Shown here: positions 41,251 through 50,151 of the stretch, in pieces
How positions within the stretch are numbered: the first letter of the stretch is position 1
Layout: each line of letters starts with the position of its first letter
Origin: DASXYG01 sp036502625
GTDB lineage: Bacteria > Actinomycetota > Actinomycetes > Streptosporangiales > Streptosporangiaceae
Length of the DNA stretch: 64,000 bases
Reading direction: 5' to 3'
NCBI GenBank assembly: GCA_036502625.1
Contig: DASXYG010000107.1
Span: forward strand, 124,001 to 188,000
Program-made: the position numbers and the translations under genes
Notes under the pieces: model-generated
Told to the model about the DNA's origin: nothing
Database searches by the model: none
What the model saw: the letters and a program-made list of their open reading frames with translations, nothing else

Positions 41251-42467
41251 CCGCACCGTCCGGCGTCCTCGTGGTGGGGGCCTCGGCCGCGGGCCTGGCG
41301 ACCGCCGAGGCGCTGCGCCGCCGCGGCTACCCGGGGGCGCTGACGGTGATCGGCGCCGAGCCGCACCTCCCGTACGACAGGCCGCCGCTGTCCAAGCAGG
41401 TGCTGGCCGGCGACTGGGCGGCCGGGCGCACGCGGCTCCGTACCGACGAGGCGCTGGAGAGACTGGACGCCGCGTTCGTGCTCGGCGACCCGGCCGTCGC
41501 GCTCGACCCCGCGGACCGGGCCGTGCGCACGGCGTCCGGGCGTACGCTCCGCGCCGATGCGGTGGTCGTGGCCACCGGGGCGCGGCCGCGCACGCTCCCC
41601 GGCCAGGACGCGCTCGCCGGGGTGCACGTGCTGCGCACGCTGGACGACGCGCTGGCGCTGCGCGCCGCGCTCGGCACGGCGGAGCGGCTCGTGGTCGTCG
41701 GCGACGGGGTGCTCGGCGCGGAGATCGCGGCGACCGCGTGCGGCCTCGGCCTCGCCGTCACGCTGACCGGGCCGCAGCGCACGCCGCTGGAGGGCCGGCT
41801 CGGGCCGTACGCCGCCGGGATCCTGGGCGGGCTGCACGCCGAGCGGGGCGTACGGCTCCGGCTCGGCGCCGCGGTGACCGGCCTGGACGGCGACGGCGGC
41901 CGGGTGACCGGGGTGCGGCTGGCCACCGGCGAGGTGCTGCCCGCCGACGTGGTCGTGGTGGCCATCGGCGCCGACCCGGAGACCGGGTGGCTGGCCGGGA
42001 GCGGCCTGCGGGTCGACGGCGGGCTGGTGTGCGACGCGCGGTGCCGCGCCGCCGACGGCGTGTACGCGGCGGGCGACGTGGCCCGCTGGCACCACGACGG
42101 GCTCGGCGCGCCCATGCGGCTGGAGAACCGGACGAACACCACCGCGATGGCCGCCGTCGTCGCGGCCAACATCCTCGGCGCGGACGTGCCGTACACCCCC
42201 GTCCCGTACTTCTGGACCGACCAGTTCGACGCCAAGATCCACGTCCACGGCGCGCCGCGCGCGGGCGACGAGGTGGCGGTCGTGGACGGCGACCCGGCGG
42301 ACCGGCGGTTCGTCGCGCTCTATCGCCGCGGCGGCCGGGTCACCGGCGTCCTGGGCTGGAACATGCCGAAGCAGACCCGGCTGCGCCGCCAGGAGAACGC
42401 CGACGCGCTGGCCGGTCCCGCCCCGGCGCCGGAGCGGACCCAGATCCCCATCGGAGGAGCCTCATGA
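41247..42467 (+). CDS. FAD-dependent ferredoxin reductase
   Basis: 406 residues, putidaredoxin-reductase type. FAD loop VVVGASAAGLATAEALRRRG, conserved YDRPPLSKQ, NAD-binding loop LVVVGDGVLGAEIAATA with GxGxxG variant, and GVYAAGDVARW before the C-terminal dimer-like domain. Starts with ATGA overlap to the ferredoxin stop and ends ATGA into the second P450. Provides NAD(P)H electrons to the ferredoxin, so the cluster is self-contained. Confidence 0.95.
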   Translation: MTAPSGVLVVGASAAGLATAEALRRRGYPGALTVIGAEPHLPYDRPPLSKQVLAGDWAAGRTRLRTDEALERLDAAFVLGDPAVALDPADRAVRTASGRTLRADAVVVATGARPRTLPGQDALAGVHVLRTLDDALALRAALGTAERLVVVGDGVLGAEIAATACGLGLAVTLTGPQRTPLEGRLGPYAAGILGGLHAERGVRLRLGAAVTGLDGDGGRVTGVRLATGEVLPADVVVVAIGADPETGWLAGSGLRVDGGLVCDARCRAADGVYAAGDVARWHHDGLGAPMRLENRTNTTAMAAVVAANILGADVPYTPVPYFWTDQFDAKIHVHGAPRAGDEVAVVDGDPADRRFVALYRRGGRVTGVLGWNMPKQTRLRRQENADALAGPAPAPERTQIPIGGAS

Positions 42468-43666
42468 CCGGCACCACGTACCCGGAGTTCCCGATGGCCC
42501 GCGCCGCGGGCTGCCCGTTCGACCCGCCGCCGGAGCTGAAGGACCACCAGGAGGCGGGGCCGCTGACCCGCGTGCGCATCGCGGACGGCAGCACGCCCTG
42601 GCTGGTGACCCGGTACGCCGAGCAGCGCGCCCTGCTCGCCGACCCCCGGGTCAGCGCCGACATCACCAACCCCGGCTACCCGAGCCCGGCGCCGCGGCCC
42701 ACGGGCGGGCCGTCCGTCGGGTTCATCCTGATGGACGACCCCGAGCACGCCCGGCTGCGCCGCATGGTCACGGCGCCGTTCACCGTGAAGCGCATCGAGG
42801 CGCTGCGGCCGTCGGTGCAGAAGATCGTGGACGACCTCGTCGACGAGCTGCTCGCCGGGCCGAGACCCGCCGACCTGGTCGAGGCGTTCGCGCTGCCGGT
42901 GCCGTCGCTGGTCATCTGCGCGCTGCTCGGCGTGCCGTACGCCGACCACGCCTTCTTCCAGGACAACAGCAAGGTGGTCATCCGGCGCTCGGCCCGGCCG
43001 GAGGACCGTACGGAGGCGCTGACCCGGCTGGGCGCGTACCTGCACGACCTGCTCGGCCAGAAGATCGCCGAGCCCGCCGGGGACCTGCTGTCCGGGCTGG
43101 CCGCGCGCGTCACGGCGGGCGAGCTGACCAGGAGCGAGGCCGCGCAGATCGGGGTGCTGCTGCTGATCGCCGGCCACGAGACCACCGCGAACATGATCGC
43201 CCTCGGCACGCTGGCGCTGCTGGAGAACCCGGCCCAGCTCGACCGGCTGCGCGCCGCCGACGACCCGAAGGTGGTCGCCGCCGCCGTGGAGGAACTGCTG
43301 CGCTACCTGCACATCACGCACAACGGGCGGCGGCGCGTCGCGCTTGAGGACATCGAGATCGGCGGCGAGGTGATCCGCGCGGGCGAGGGCCTCATCCTCG
43401 CCAACGACATCGGCAACCGCGACCCCGGCGCCTTCCCCGACCCCGACCGCCTGGACCTCGGCCGCGACGCACGCCGCCATGTGGCCTTCGGCTTCGGTGT
43501 GCACCAGTGCCTGGGCCAGCCGCTGGCCCGCATGGAGCTCCAGGTCGTGTACGGCACCCTGTACCGCCGCATCCCCACCCTCCGCGCCGCCGCCGACCTG
43601 TCCGACATCCCCTTCAAGCACGACGGCTCCGTCTACGGCGTCTACGAACTCCCCGTCACCTGGTGA
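42464..43666 (+). CDS. Cytochrome P450 (second, CYP105-like)
   Basis: 400 residues, ATG 42464 within a GGAGGA context and overlapping the reductase stop. FILMDDPEHARLRRMV (helix C), LLIAGHETTANMIALG (helix I), VEELLRYL (ExxR), and the haem loop FGFGVHQCLGQPLAR. These match broad-specificity CYP105-group enzymes. With the first P450 it could perform sequential oxidations. It ends the cluster; the CDF exporter gene converges 22 bp away. Confidence 0.95.
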   Translation: MTGTTYPEFPMARAAGCPFDPPPELKDHQEAGPLTRVRIADGSTPWLVTRYAEQRALLADPRVSADITNPGYPSPAPRPTGGPSVGFILMDDPEHARLRRMVTAPFTVKRIEALRPSVQKIVDDLVDELLAGPRPADLVEAFALPVPSLVICALLGVPYADHAFFQDNSKVVIRRSARPEDRTEALTRLGAYLHDLLGQKIAEPAGDLLSGLAARVTAGELTRSEAAQIGVLLLIAGHETTANMIALGTLALLENPAQLDRLRAADDPKVVAAAVEELLRYLHITHNGRRRVALEDIEIGGEVIRAGEGLILANDIGNRDPGAFPDPDRLDLGRDARRHVAFGFGVHQCLGQPLARMELQVVYGTLYRRIPTLRAAADLSDIPFKHDGSVYGVYELPVTW

Positions 43667-43688
43667 CCCGGGGGCTGCCGGCGCCGGG

Positions 43689-44729
43689 TCACGCGGCGTG
43701 GTGGGCGAGGGCGGCGTGCGGGTCGGGGGCGCCGGTCGCGGTGTGGTCGATGTGGACGGTGGCGGCGACCAGGCGCGGGACCGCGTGGATGAGGGCGTGT
43801 TCGGCGGTGACCGCTACCGCGTGCGCGGCCACCACGGTCAGGTCGCGGTCGACCGTGATCGCGGCCTCGGCGCGGAGGGCGTGGCCGACCCAGCGCAGGC
43901 GTACGCCGTCCGCGGCGCGCACCCCGGGGACGCCGCGCAGCGCCGCGGCGGCCGCGTCCGTCAGGGCCGGGTCGACGGCGTCCATCAGGCGGCGGTACAC
44001 CTCGCGGCCGGCGTCGCGCAGCACCAGCGCGATCGCGACCGTGATCGCCAGGCCCACGACCGGGTCGGCGGCGGGCCAGCCGAGCGCGGCGCCGCCCGCG
44101 CCGAGCAGCACGGCCAGCGACGCGAACCCGTCCGTACGCGCGTGCAGGCCGTCGGCGACCAGCGCGGCCGACCCGATGCGGCGGCCCGTGCGGATGCGGT
44201 AGCGGGCCACCCACTCGTTGCCCGCGCACCCGGCGACCGCGGCCAGCGCCACGGCCCACGGGTGCGCCATGGCCTGCGGGTGCAGCAGCCGGTCGACCGA
44301 CGCGTACGCGGCGAACGCCGCCGACGCCGCGATCACCAGCACGATCGCCACGCCGGCGAGGTCCTCGGCGCGGCCGTAGCCGTACGTGTAGCGGCGGTTC
44401 GCGGCGCGGCGGCCCAGCAGGAACGCGACGCCCAGCGGCAGCGCGGTCAGCGCGTCGGCGGCGTTGTGCACGGTGTCGCCGAGCAGCGCCACCGACCCCG
44501 ACAGCGCCACCACCGCGGCCTGCACGGCCGCCGTTCCGCCGAGCACCGCGAGCGACACCCACAGGGCCCGCATCCCGGCGCGCGAGGTCTCCAGCGCGGT
44601 GTCCACCCGGTCCGCGCTGTCATGCCCGTGCGGGACGAGCACGTGGCGCGCCGCGTGCCAGACGCGCGCCCAGCGGGTGCCGTGGCGGTGATCGTGGTCG
44701 TGGTCGTGGGGGTGGTCGTGCGGGTCCAT
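43689..44729 (-). CDS. Cation diffusion facilitator metal exporter
   Basis: 346 residues. His/Asp-rich N-terminus (MDPHDHPHDHDHDHRHG) likely collects metal; six helices follow, with transport-site signatures LLGDTVHNAADALTAL (TM2, HxxxD) and ALVADGLHARTDGFASL (TM5, HxxxD). HxxxD/HxxxD predicts Zn2+ (or Co/Cd) specificity. A C-terminal cytoplasmic ferredoxin-like domain (about 235-330) is present. Exports metal in exchange for protons. Divergent from the F420 oxidoreductase gene. Confidence 0.93.
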   Translation of the reverse strand: MDPHDHPHDHDHDHRHGTRWARVWHAARHVLVPHGHDSADRVDTALETSRAGMRALWVSLAVLGGTAAVQAAVVALSGSVALLGDTVHNAADALTALPLGVAFLLGRRAANRRYTYGYGRAEDLAGVAIVLVIAASAAFAAYASVDRLLHPQAMAHPWAVALAAVAGCAGNEWVARYRIRTGRRIGSAALVADGLHARTDGFASLAVLLGAGGAALGWPAADPVVGLAITVAIALVLRDAGREVYRRLMDAVDPALTDAAAAALRGVPGVRAADGVRLRWVGHALRAEAAITVDRDLTVVAAHAVAVTAEHALIHAVPRLVAATVHIDHTATGAPDPHAALAHHAA

Positions 44730-44861
44730 GGCGTCACCGTGTCATACGGAACGCATTGCGGCGACGCCCCTCGTACGCATCCTGACCAGGTGCGATCTCC
44801 TCGCATTTGCGGGATGCGCGGCGGAGGTGGGTAGCCGCCGGTCACGGGTAGGGCGGACGGC

Positions 44862-45815
44862 ATGAGGATCGGATACTTCCTCGCCAGCGAGGAGTACACG
44901 CCCGCGGAGCTCCTCGCCCAGGCGCGCGCCGCTGAAGAGCACGGGTTCGGCGCCCTGTGGATCTCCGACCACTACCACCCGTGGAACGCCGAGCAGGGCC
45001 AGTCGCCGTTCGTCTGGTCGGTGATCGGCGCGCTCTCGCAGGCCACCTCGCTGCCGGTGACGACCGCGGTGACCTGCCCGACCGTACGGATCCACCCCGC
45101 TGTGATCGCGCAGGCCGCGGCCACCAGCTCCGTCATGCTCGACGGCAGATTCGTGCTCGGCGTGGGCAGCGGCGAAGCGCTGAACGAGCACATCCTCGGC
45201 GGCCCGTGGCCGGCCGGCTCCGTACGGCTGGAGATGCTGGAGGAGGCCGTCGAGGTCATCCGGCTGCTCCAGCGCGGCGGGCAGCACAGCCACCGCGGCC
45301 GCCACTACACCGTGGAGAACGCCCGCCTGTGGACGCTGCCCGAGCGCCCGACGCCCATCTACCTGTCCGCATTCGGCCCGAAGGCCATCGACCTGGCCGC
45401 CCGGATCGCCGACGGCTACATCTGCGTCCAGCCCCGCGGCGACCTGGTCGCCCGGTACCGCGACGCGGGCGGCACCGGACCCGTACAGGGCGGCCTGAAG
45501 GTGGCGTGGGCGTACGACGCGGACACGGCCCTGCGCACCGCGCACCGCAAGTGGCCGAACGAGCAGCTCCCCGGCGAGCTGCCGCAGGTGCTCCCCACGA
45601 CCCGCCACATCGAGCAGGCCGGCTCCCTGGTCACCCCGGAGATGGTGGGCGAGGCGGTGCCGTGCGGCCCGGACGCCGCGCGGCACATCGACGCGCTGCG
45701 GGCGTTCGCCGACGCCGGGTTCGACGAGGTGTACGTCCACCAGATCGGCGGCGCCCCCGAGGAGTTCTTCGCCTTCTACGCCGAGGAGGTGCTCCCCGAG
45801 GTGCCCGGCGGCTGA
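44862..45815 (+). CDS. F420-dependent LLM-class oxidoreductase (FGD-like, TIGR03557-type)
   Basis: 317 residues, bacterial luciferase TIM barrel. The N-terminal IGYFLASEEYTPAELLAQARAAEEHGFGALWISDHYHPWN and the GVGSGEALNEHILG loop match the F420-dependent glucose-6-phosphate dehydrogenase group, whose His (DHYHPW) and Glu (GSGEA) act in hydride transfer. Real substrate may differ from glucose-6-phosphate, as most paralogues are uncharacterised. Its last 40 bp overlap the convergent F420-type PPOX gene, pairing a possible F420 reducer with an F420H2 user. Confidence 0.9.
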   Translation: MRIGYFLASEEYTPAELLAQARAAEEHGFGALWISDHYHPWNAEQGQSPFVWSVIGALSQATSLPVTTAVTCPTVRIHPAVIAQAAATSSVMLDGRFVLGVGSGEALNEHILGGPWPAGSVRLEMLEEAVEVIRLLQRGGQHSHRGRHYTVENARLWTLPERPTPIYLSAFGPKAIDLAARIADGYICVQPRGDLVARYRDAGGTGPVQGGLKVAWAYDADTALRTAHRKWPNEQLPGELPQVLPTTRHIEQAGSLVTPEMVGEAVPCGPDAARHIDALRAFADAGFDEVYVHQIGGAPEEFFAFYAEEVLPEVPGG

Positions 45816-46222
45816 TGCACGGTGCGCCGCGCGGGGTACCAGGTCGCGCCGGCCGGTTCGCCGGCGAGGTTCCAGCTCCACGACACGGTCGGCGTGATGC
45901 GGATGTAGGTGCCGGGCCCGACCATGCCGGCCCGTTCGTACGGCTGCTCGGCCAGCCCGTAGATCCGCATCGACCGCGCCACGAACGGCTGGAGCGACAC
46001 CAGGTCGTCGACGACCAGCGCGACCTTGCCGCCGTCCGCGCCGACGTTGCGGAACTTCCGCGTCTTGAGGACGTCCGCGCCGACGCCGCCGACCCAGAAG
46101 TACGCGCCGTCGAACTCGAACGCCAGCGGCACGACGTCCGGCTGCCCGTCCGGCGCGACCGTCGCGACCCGCGCGAGCGGCTGCGACCGCAGGTAGGCGA
46201 GCTCCTCATCGGTGAACGACAT
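45776..46222 (-). CDS. PPOX-class F420-dependent oxidoreductase
   Basis: 148 residues, split beta-barrel. MSFTDEELAYLRSQPLARVATVAPDGQPDVVPLAFEFDG opens a well-known actinobacterial family using F420 rather than FMN; KTRKFRNVGADGGKVALVVDD and the SWSWNLAG motif fit. The C-terminal 15 residues (WYPARRTVHQPP...) are unusual and read into the opposite-strand LLM gene, a sign that the stop was extended by drift. Reduces or oxidises a small molecule; unknown. Confidence 0.88.
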   Translation of the reverse strand: MSFTDEELAYLRSQPLARVATVAPDGQPDVVPLAFEFDGAYFWVGGVGADVLKTRKFRNVGADGGKVALVVDDLVSLQPFVARSMRIYGLAEQPYERAGMVGPGTYIRITPTVSWSWNLAGEPAGATWYPARRTVHQPPGTSGSTSSA

Positions 46223-46304
46223 GCGTCACGTCTCCTTTCCGTTCGTACGGGTTCCCATGGTCCACACGAACGGCGCGCGGCCGGATCGACACGCCGCCCG
46301 TATC

Positions 46305-47633
46305 TCAGGAGACGCGGTCGGTGGCCAGGGCGGGGGTGCGGGCGTCGGCGGTGACGAAGACGAGGTCGCCGCCGGCGGTGGCGCCGAGGAGGGTCTGGGC
46401 GAAGGTGCGGGTGGTGGCGCCGCTGCGGACGTCGACGGCCTCGGTGCGGGTGCCGCCGGTGGAGACGTACAGGACGCCGTCGCGCAGCGCCAGGTTGGGG
46501 ACCGCGTCGCCGGGGGTGGTCCAGCCGCGCGGCGGGCCCAGGCGGTGGCCGGTGCGCGGGTCGAGGACGCGGAACCGGGTGCCCGTGCCGGTGATGCCGG
46601 TGTCCTGCCGGAACACCAGGACGTGCGCGCCGCCGCGGGGGTCGGTGACGACCTGCGGCTGCGCGGTGTCGGGCAGGCAGCGTGTGTGCCAGGCCGGGGC
46701 GGTGTTCGCCACGTCGTAGCGGGCGAAGGCGGTGGTGGAGACGCGGTACGTCCAGGTCGCGTACAGGTGGCCGTCGCCGGTGGTGAGGGCGGCGGGCTCG
46801 GGTTCGCCGTCGCCGGGGCGCGGCGGCGGCGCGGCCAGCCGCACCCACCGGGGGCGGCCGGGGCGGGTGAGGTCGAGCAGCCACAGGGCCCGGCCGCGCG
46901 GGCCCGCGGCGGTCACGCCGAGCCAGCCGGGGCGCACGGCCACGACGTCGCGGTAGTCCCACCGGTCGGCGCGGAACCGGGTGCGGGTGAGCGCGCGGCC
47001 CGTACGGTCGCGGATGACCAGGTCGCCGAGGCCGCCGCGGTGGCCGGCGGCGAAGTCGGCGACGTAGCCGCCCGCGTAGGTGAGGGTGTCGGCGGAGGTG
47101 CCGTCGTCATCGTCGTCATCGTCCGCGTCGATGGCGGCGTCCTCGCGGGGCGCGCGCCACATCAGCGTGCCGCCGGTGGTGTAGACGCGGAGCACCTGCC
47201 CGAGGGTGGCGGTGCGCAGCGCGGCCACCGGGTTGCCGCGTTCGTCGGTGGCCGCCGCGACCTCCAGGGGGCCGCCCATGACGGTGCGCACGGCGCGCAC
47301 GGCACCGGTGGCGGCGTCGAAGAACGTCAGCGCGCGGCCGGACAGCCGGACCAGGGCGTCGCCCACCGGCACCGGCGCGGACGGGCTGTCGGCTGCCAGG
47401 CCGGGGATCGTGCGCTGCCAGACCGGGCGCAGCCGCGGCACGGCGGACGCCGCCGACGGGCCGGACGCCGCGGTGGGCAGGGTGTCGGCGCAGGCGTTGA
47501 GCGCGGCGGCCGCGCCGTGGTGCGCGGTGCCGCAGCCGGCGAGCAGGCCGGCCCCGACGGCCGCCGCCATGGTCGCCCCGAGGCGGCGCCGCGCCCGCTG
47601 ACGCCCCGGCAGGGAGGAATGCCGCAACTCCAC
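46305..47633 (-). CDS. PQQ-like beta-propeller lipoprotein
   Basis: 442 residues. Basic start, then hydrophobic AAAVGAGLLAGCGT with lipobox LAGC (Cys about 34), so it is anchored outside. The body is a repeat of propeller blades (RLSGRALTFFDAATGAV, LRVYTTGGTLMWRAP, HLYATWTYRVSTTAFARYD, RVLDPRTGHRLG, VSTGGTRTEAVDVRSG). An acidic run DADDDDDDDG (about residues 170-179) interrupts the third blade and could bind Ca2+. Similar lipoproteins are of unknown function, possibly scaffold or binding. Confidence 0.85.
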   Translation of the reverse strand: MELRHSSLPGRQRARRRLGATMAAAVGAGLLAGCGTAHHGAAAALNACADTLPTAASGPSAASAVPRLRPVWQRTIPGLAADSPSAPVPVGDALVRLSGRALTFFDAATGAVRAVRTVMGGPLEVAAATDERGNPVAALRTATLGQVLRVYTTGGTLMWRAPREDAAIDADDDDDDDGTSADTLTYAGGYVADFAAGHRGGLGDLVIRDRTGRALTRTRFRADRWDYRDVVAVRPGWLGVTAAGPRGRALWLLDLTRPGRPRWVRLAAPPPRPGDGEPEPAALTTGDGHLYATWTYRVSTTAFARYDVANTAPAWHTRCLPDTAQPQVVTDPRGGAHVLVFRQDTGITGTGTRFRVLDPRTGHRLGPPRGWTTPGDAVPNLALRDGVLYVSTGGTRTEAVDVRSGATTRTFAQTLLGATAGGDLVFVTADARTPALATDRVS

Positions 47634-47744
47634 CCGCGCACACTATCGCCGCGGTCCGACACCGAGGTGTCCTCCCGGGCGCCACCCGTTCGTCGGTACG
47701 GTAACGGGCGCCGTCGGCGCCACCGGCCCTGACGGGAGCACGGC

Positions 47745-48374
47745 ATGGCAGACACCGACATCAGGCGCGCGACCGCGGCCGAGCGGCGGGAGCTCGCCGA
47801 GCTGCTCGCCGGGCTGCCCGGCGACGCGTGGGACGCGCCCACCCTGTGCGCCGGGTGGCGCGTACGCGAGGTCGTGGCGCACATGACGATGCCGTTCCGG
47901 CTCCGGCCGGCCCGGTTCGCCGGGTACCTGATCGCCGCGCGGGGTAACTTCGACCGCATGGCCGACCGCCGCGCCCGCGCCGACGCCGCCGCGCTGTCGC
48001 CCCGCGAGCTCACCGCGGCGCTGCGCGACAACGCCGAGCACCCCTGGAAGCCGCCGGGCGGCCGCCCCGAGGCGGCCCTCGCCCACGACGTGACCCACGG
48101 GCTGGACATCACCGTCGCCCTCGGCCTGGACCGCCGCGTGCCGGAGGACCGCATGCGCCTGGTGCTCGCCGGCGCGGACAACCCGCGCGCCGTCCGCTAT
48201 TTCGGCGTCGACCTCACCGGCGTTCAGTTGTCCGCCACCGACCTCGACTGGACGTACGGCACGGGCACCGCCGTACGCGGCACCGCACAGGACCTCCTCC
48301 TGGTCCTCAGCGGCCGCGCCCTCCCACCGGGCCGCCTCGACGGCGCGCCGGGCGCGCGCTTCACCGCGGTGTGA
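47745..48374 (+). CDS. Mycothiol-dependent maleylpyruvate isomerase-family (DinB-like) enzyme
   Basis: 209 residues. The N-terminal DinB-like metal-binding four-helix bundle has AGWRVREVVAHMTMPFRL (metal His in VVAHM) and EAALAHDVTHGLDITVALG with H-x3-H; the C-terminal strand region (VDLTGVQLSATDLDWTYGTG, VRGTAQDLLLVLSGR) is the MDMPI C-terminal part. Family members use mycothiol as thiol cofactor, which fits an actinomycete. Followed with GTGA overlap by the YjbR gene. Confidence 0.9.
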   Translation: MADTDIRRATAAERRELAELLAGLPGDAWDAPTLCAGWRVREVVAHMTMPFRLRPARFAGYLIAARGNFDRMADRRARADAAALSPRELTAALRDNAEHPWKPPGGRPEAALAHDVTHGLDITVALGLDRRVPEDRMRLVLAGADNPRAVRYFGVDLTGVQLSATDLDWTYGTGTAVRGTAQDLLLVLSGRALPPGRLDGAPGARFTAV

Positions 48375-48733
48375 CGCCGATGCTCACCCCGGACGACATC
48401 CGCCGCGTGGCCATCGCGTTCCCCGAGGTCGAGGAGTCGCTCCATTTCGGCCAGCCGAAATTCGCGGTGCGTGCGAAGGCGTTCGCCGGCACCGAGAAGG
48501 GCGGCCGTACGGCGGTGTTCTCCGTGAGCCAGGAGGAGGCGGCCGCGGCGGTGGCCGCCGAGCCGGAGGTGTACGAGGAGGTGTGGCGTACGGCGGCGCG
48601 GCCGACCTGGGTGGGGCTGCGCGTCGACCTCGCCGCGGTGTCCCGCGAACGCGTCGCCGAGCTGGCCGAGCACGCCTGGCGGAACCGGGCGCCGAAGCGG
48701 CTGGTCGCGGCGTACGACGCGGCGCGCCCCTGA
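48371..48733 (+). CDS. MmcQ/YjbR-family DNA-binding-fold protein
   Basis: 120 residues. DIRRVAIAFPEVEESLHFGQPKFAVRAKAFA and the RAPKRLVAAYDA tail are diagnostic of this small alpha/beta family, whose structures resemble CyaY/DNA-binding folds and whose function is not known. It starts at GTG 48371, overlapping the previous stop, though ATG 48380 three codons on is equally plausible. Confidence 0.88.
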   Translation: MTPMLTPDDIRRVAIAFPEVEESLHFGQPKFAVRAKAFAGTEKGGRTAVFSVSQEEAAAAVAAEPEVYEEVWRTAARPTWVGLRVDLAAVSRERVAELAEHAWRNRAPKRLVAAYDAARP

Positions 48734-48822
48734 TTCACCCGCGATGGGCGACGCGCACGCCGCGCGCGCTGGGCAGGCTCGCAGGAAAGTGCCCAAGTTC
48801 GCCGGGGGGAAGGCAGGGCGTC

Positions 48823-49488
48823 ATGGCACAACAACGTACGGGCTGGGTCGGCTGGGTCTGGTTCGCCGCGATCATGAGCGTGCTGATCGGCGCGTTCAAC
48901 GTCATCGACGGCCTCGTCGCGCTGTTCCAGAACACGCTGTACGTGGTCGGGCAGAACCAGGTGCTGGCCTTCAACCTGACCACATGGGGCTGGATCCATC
49001 TGATCGTCGGCGCGCTGCAGGTCATCGCCGGTTGCGCGCTGTTCACCGGGAGGACGTGGGCGCGGGTCACGGTCGGTGTGCTCGTCGTGATCAACGCGAT
49101 CGCGCAGATGGCGTTCCTGCCGGTCTACCCGGTGTGGTCGCTGCTGGTCATCGCGCTCGACGTGATCACGCTGTACGCGGTGGTCGTCCACGGCGGCGAG
49201 GCGCGGCCGGCCGACGGCGGCGCGGGCTACTCGGCCGGCTACATGGCCGGCGCGGGCGGCGAGTGGGAGCCGGCCGGGTCCGGGCGCCACGAGCAGCAGG
49301 GCGACCGTACGGCCGACCGTACGGCCGACCGCATGTCCGAGCGGCCGGGCGGGGGCGAGGAGCACGCCGAGCCGCGCGCGGCCAGCACGACCGGTCCCGC
49401 GGACCGGCGGGTGGCCGGGTCCGAGCCCGCGGGCGGGCTCACCGCCCAGCCGCGCACCGACCGTACGGGCGACGTACCGCCCACCTGA
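48823..49488 (+). CDS. Four-helix membrane protein (DUF7144-type) with disordered tail
   Basis: 221 residues. Four helices in residues 8-125 with the family mark WVGWVWFAAIMSVLIGAFNVIDGLVALF; the tail 126-221 is Gly/Glu/Arg/Thr-rich (two GDRTADRTADRM-like repeats) and probably disordered in the cytoplasm. GGGGGAAGG lies upstream of ATG 48823. Function unknown; widespread in actinomycetes. A strong hairpin follows the stop at 49503. Confidence 0.82.
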   Translation: MAQQRTGWVGWVWFAAIMSVLIGAFNVIDGLVALFQNTLYVVGQNQVLAFNLTTWGWIHLIVGALQVIAGCALFTGRTWARVTVGVLVVINAIAQMAFLPVYPVWSLLVIALDVITLYAVVVHGGEARPADGGAGYSAGYMAGAGGEWEPAGSGRHEQQGDRTADRTADRMSERPGGGEEHAEPRAASTTGPADRRVAGSEPAGGLTAQPRTDRTGDVPPT

Positions 49489-49502
49489 TCCGTACGGCAT
49501 GC

Positions 49503-49540
49503 GAAGGGGCGGCGCCCGCGGTTGCGGGGGCCGCCCCTTC
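49503..49540 (+). terminator. Strong hairpin terminator
   Basis: GAAGGGGCGGC (49503-49513) pairs perfectly with GCCGCCCCTTC (49530-49540); inside, CCCGC (49515-49519) pairs with GCGGG around GGTT. It starts 15 bp after the stop of the DUF7144-type gene. Confidence 0.8.
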
Positions 49541-49608
49541 TCGTGGCCGCGGGGGTTCACCCGGTGCGTGGGAGGGGTGGCGCGGGGCGCGGGCGTGACG
49601 GTGGGGTG

Positions 49609-50076
49609 GTGGCGCCAGTTCAGCTCTTGGTCATCGGGTATCCGGGCTCACCGGTCCCCGCACCGCGCGGCGGTGCGGCCGGGCTCGCGGGGGTGCTCGA
49701 CGGGGTCGGCGAGGACGGCGCCGTACGGGTCGTCGACTACCAGGCCGTGCGCAAGGAGGTCGACGGGGAGGCTGTGCTCGTGGACGCGGCGGAGCTGCGG
49801 CTGCCGCCACCGCCGGCGGGCGGGCGCGTCGTGCGCGCGCTGCTCGGCGCCGGCGCGGACGCCCCCGATCCGGGCCGCTACCTGACCCCCGGCGACTGGT
49901 ACTGGTACCTCGACGACGTGATCCTCCCCCGCGCGACCGTGCTGCTCGTGCTGGTCGAGCACCGGTGGGCGGCGCCGTTCGCGCGGGCGCTCACCGCGCG
50001 CGGCGCGACCCTGCTGCACGACGCGTGGGTGCACCCCAGCGACCTCGCCTCCCCGATGACCACCCACGACGGGTGA
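49609..50076 (+). CDS. DUF6325-like protein, unknown function
   Basis: 155 residues from GTG 49609 (GTG 49606 equally possible; no clear ribosome site). Pattern VQLLVIGYPG ... GAVRVVDYQAVRKEVDGE and later ATVLLVLVEHRWAAPFARAL ... ATLLHDAWVHP fits the DUF6325/DUF1269 group of small soluble proteins. The family call is from pattern memory and moderate. It is followed 75 bp later by the subtilase gene. Confidence 0.62.
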   Translation: MAPVQLLVIGYPGSPVPAPRGGAAGLAGVLDGVGEDGAVRVVDYQAVRKEVDGEAVLVDAAELRLPPPPAGGRVVRALLGAGADAPDPGRYLTPGDWYWYLDDVILPRATVLLVLVEHRWAAPFARALTARGATLLHDAWVHPSDLASPMTTHDG

Positions 50077-50151
50077 GGTGCCCGCGTCCGCGGGCGGGCG
50101 ACGATCGCCGATGGGCGCGCGCCGTAACGCGCGCGGACGAGGGAGGACCGG

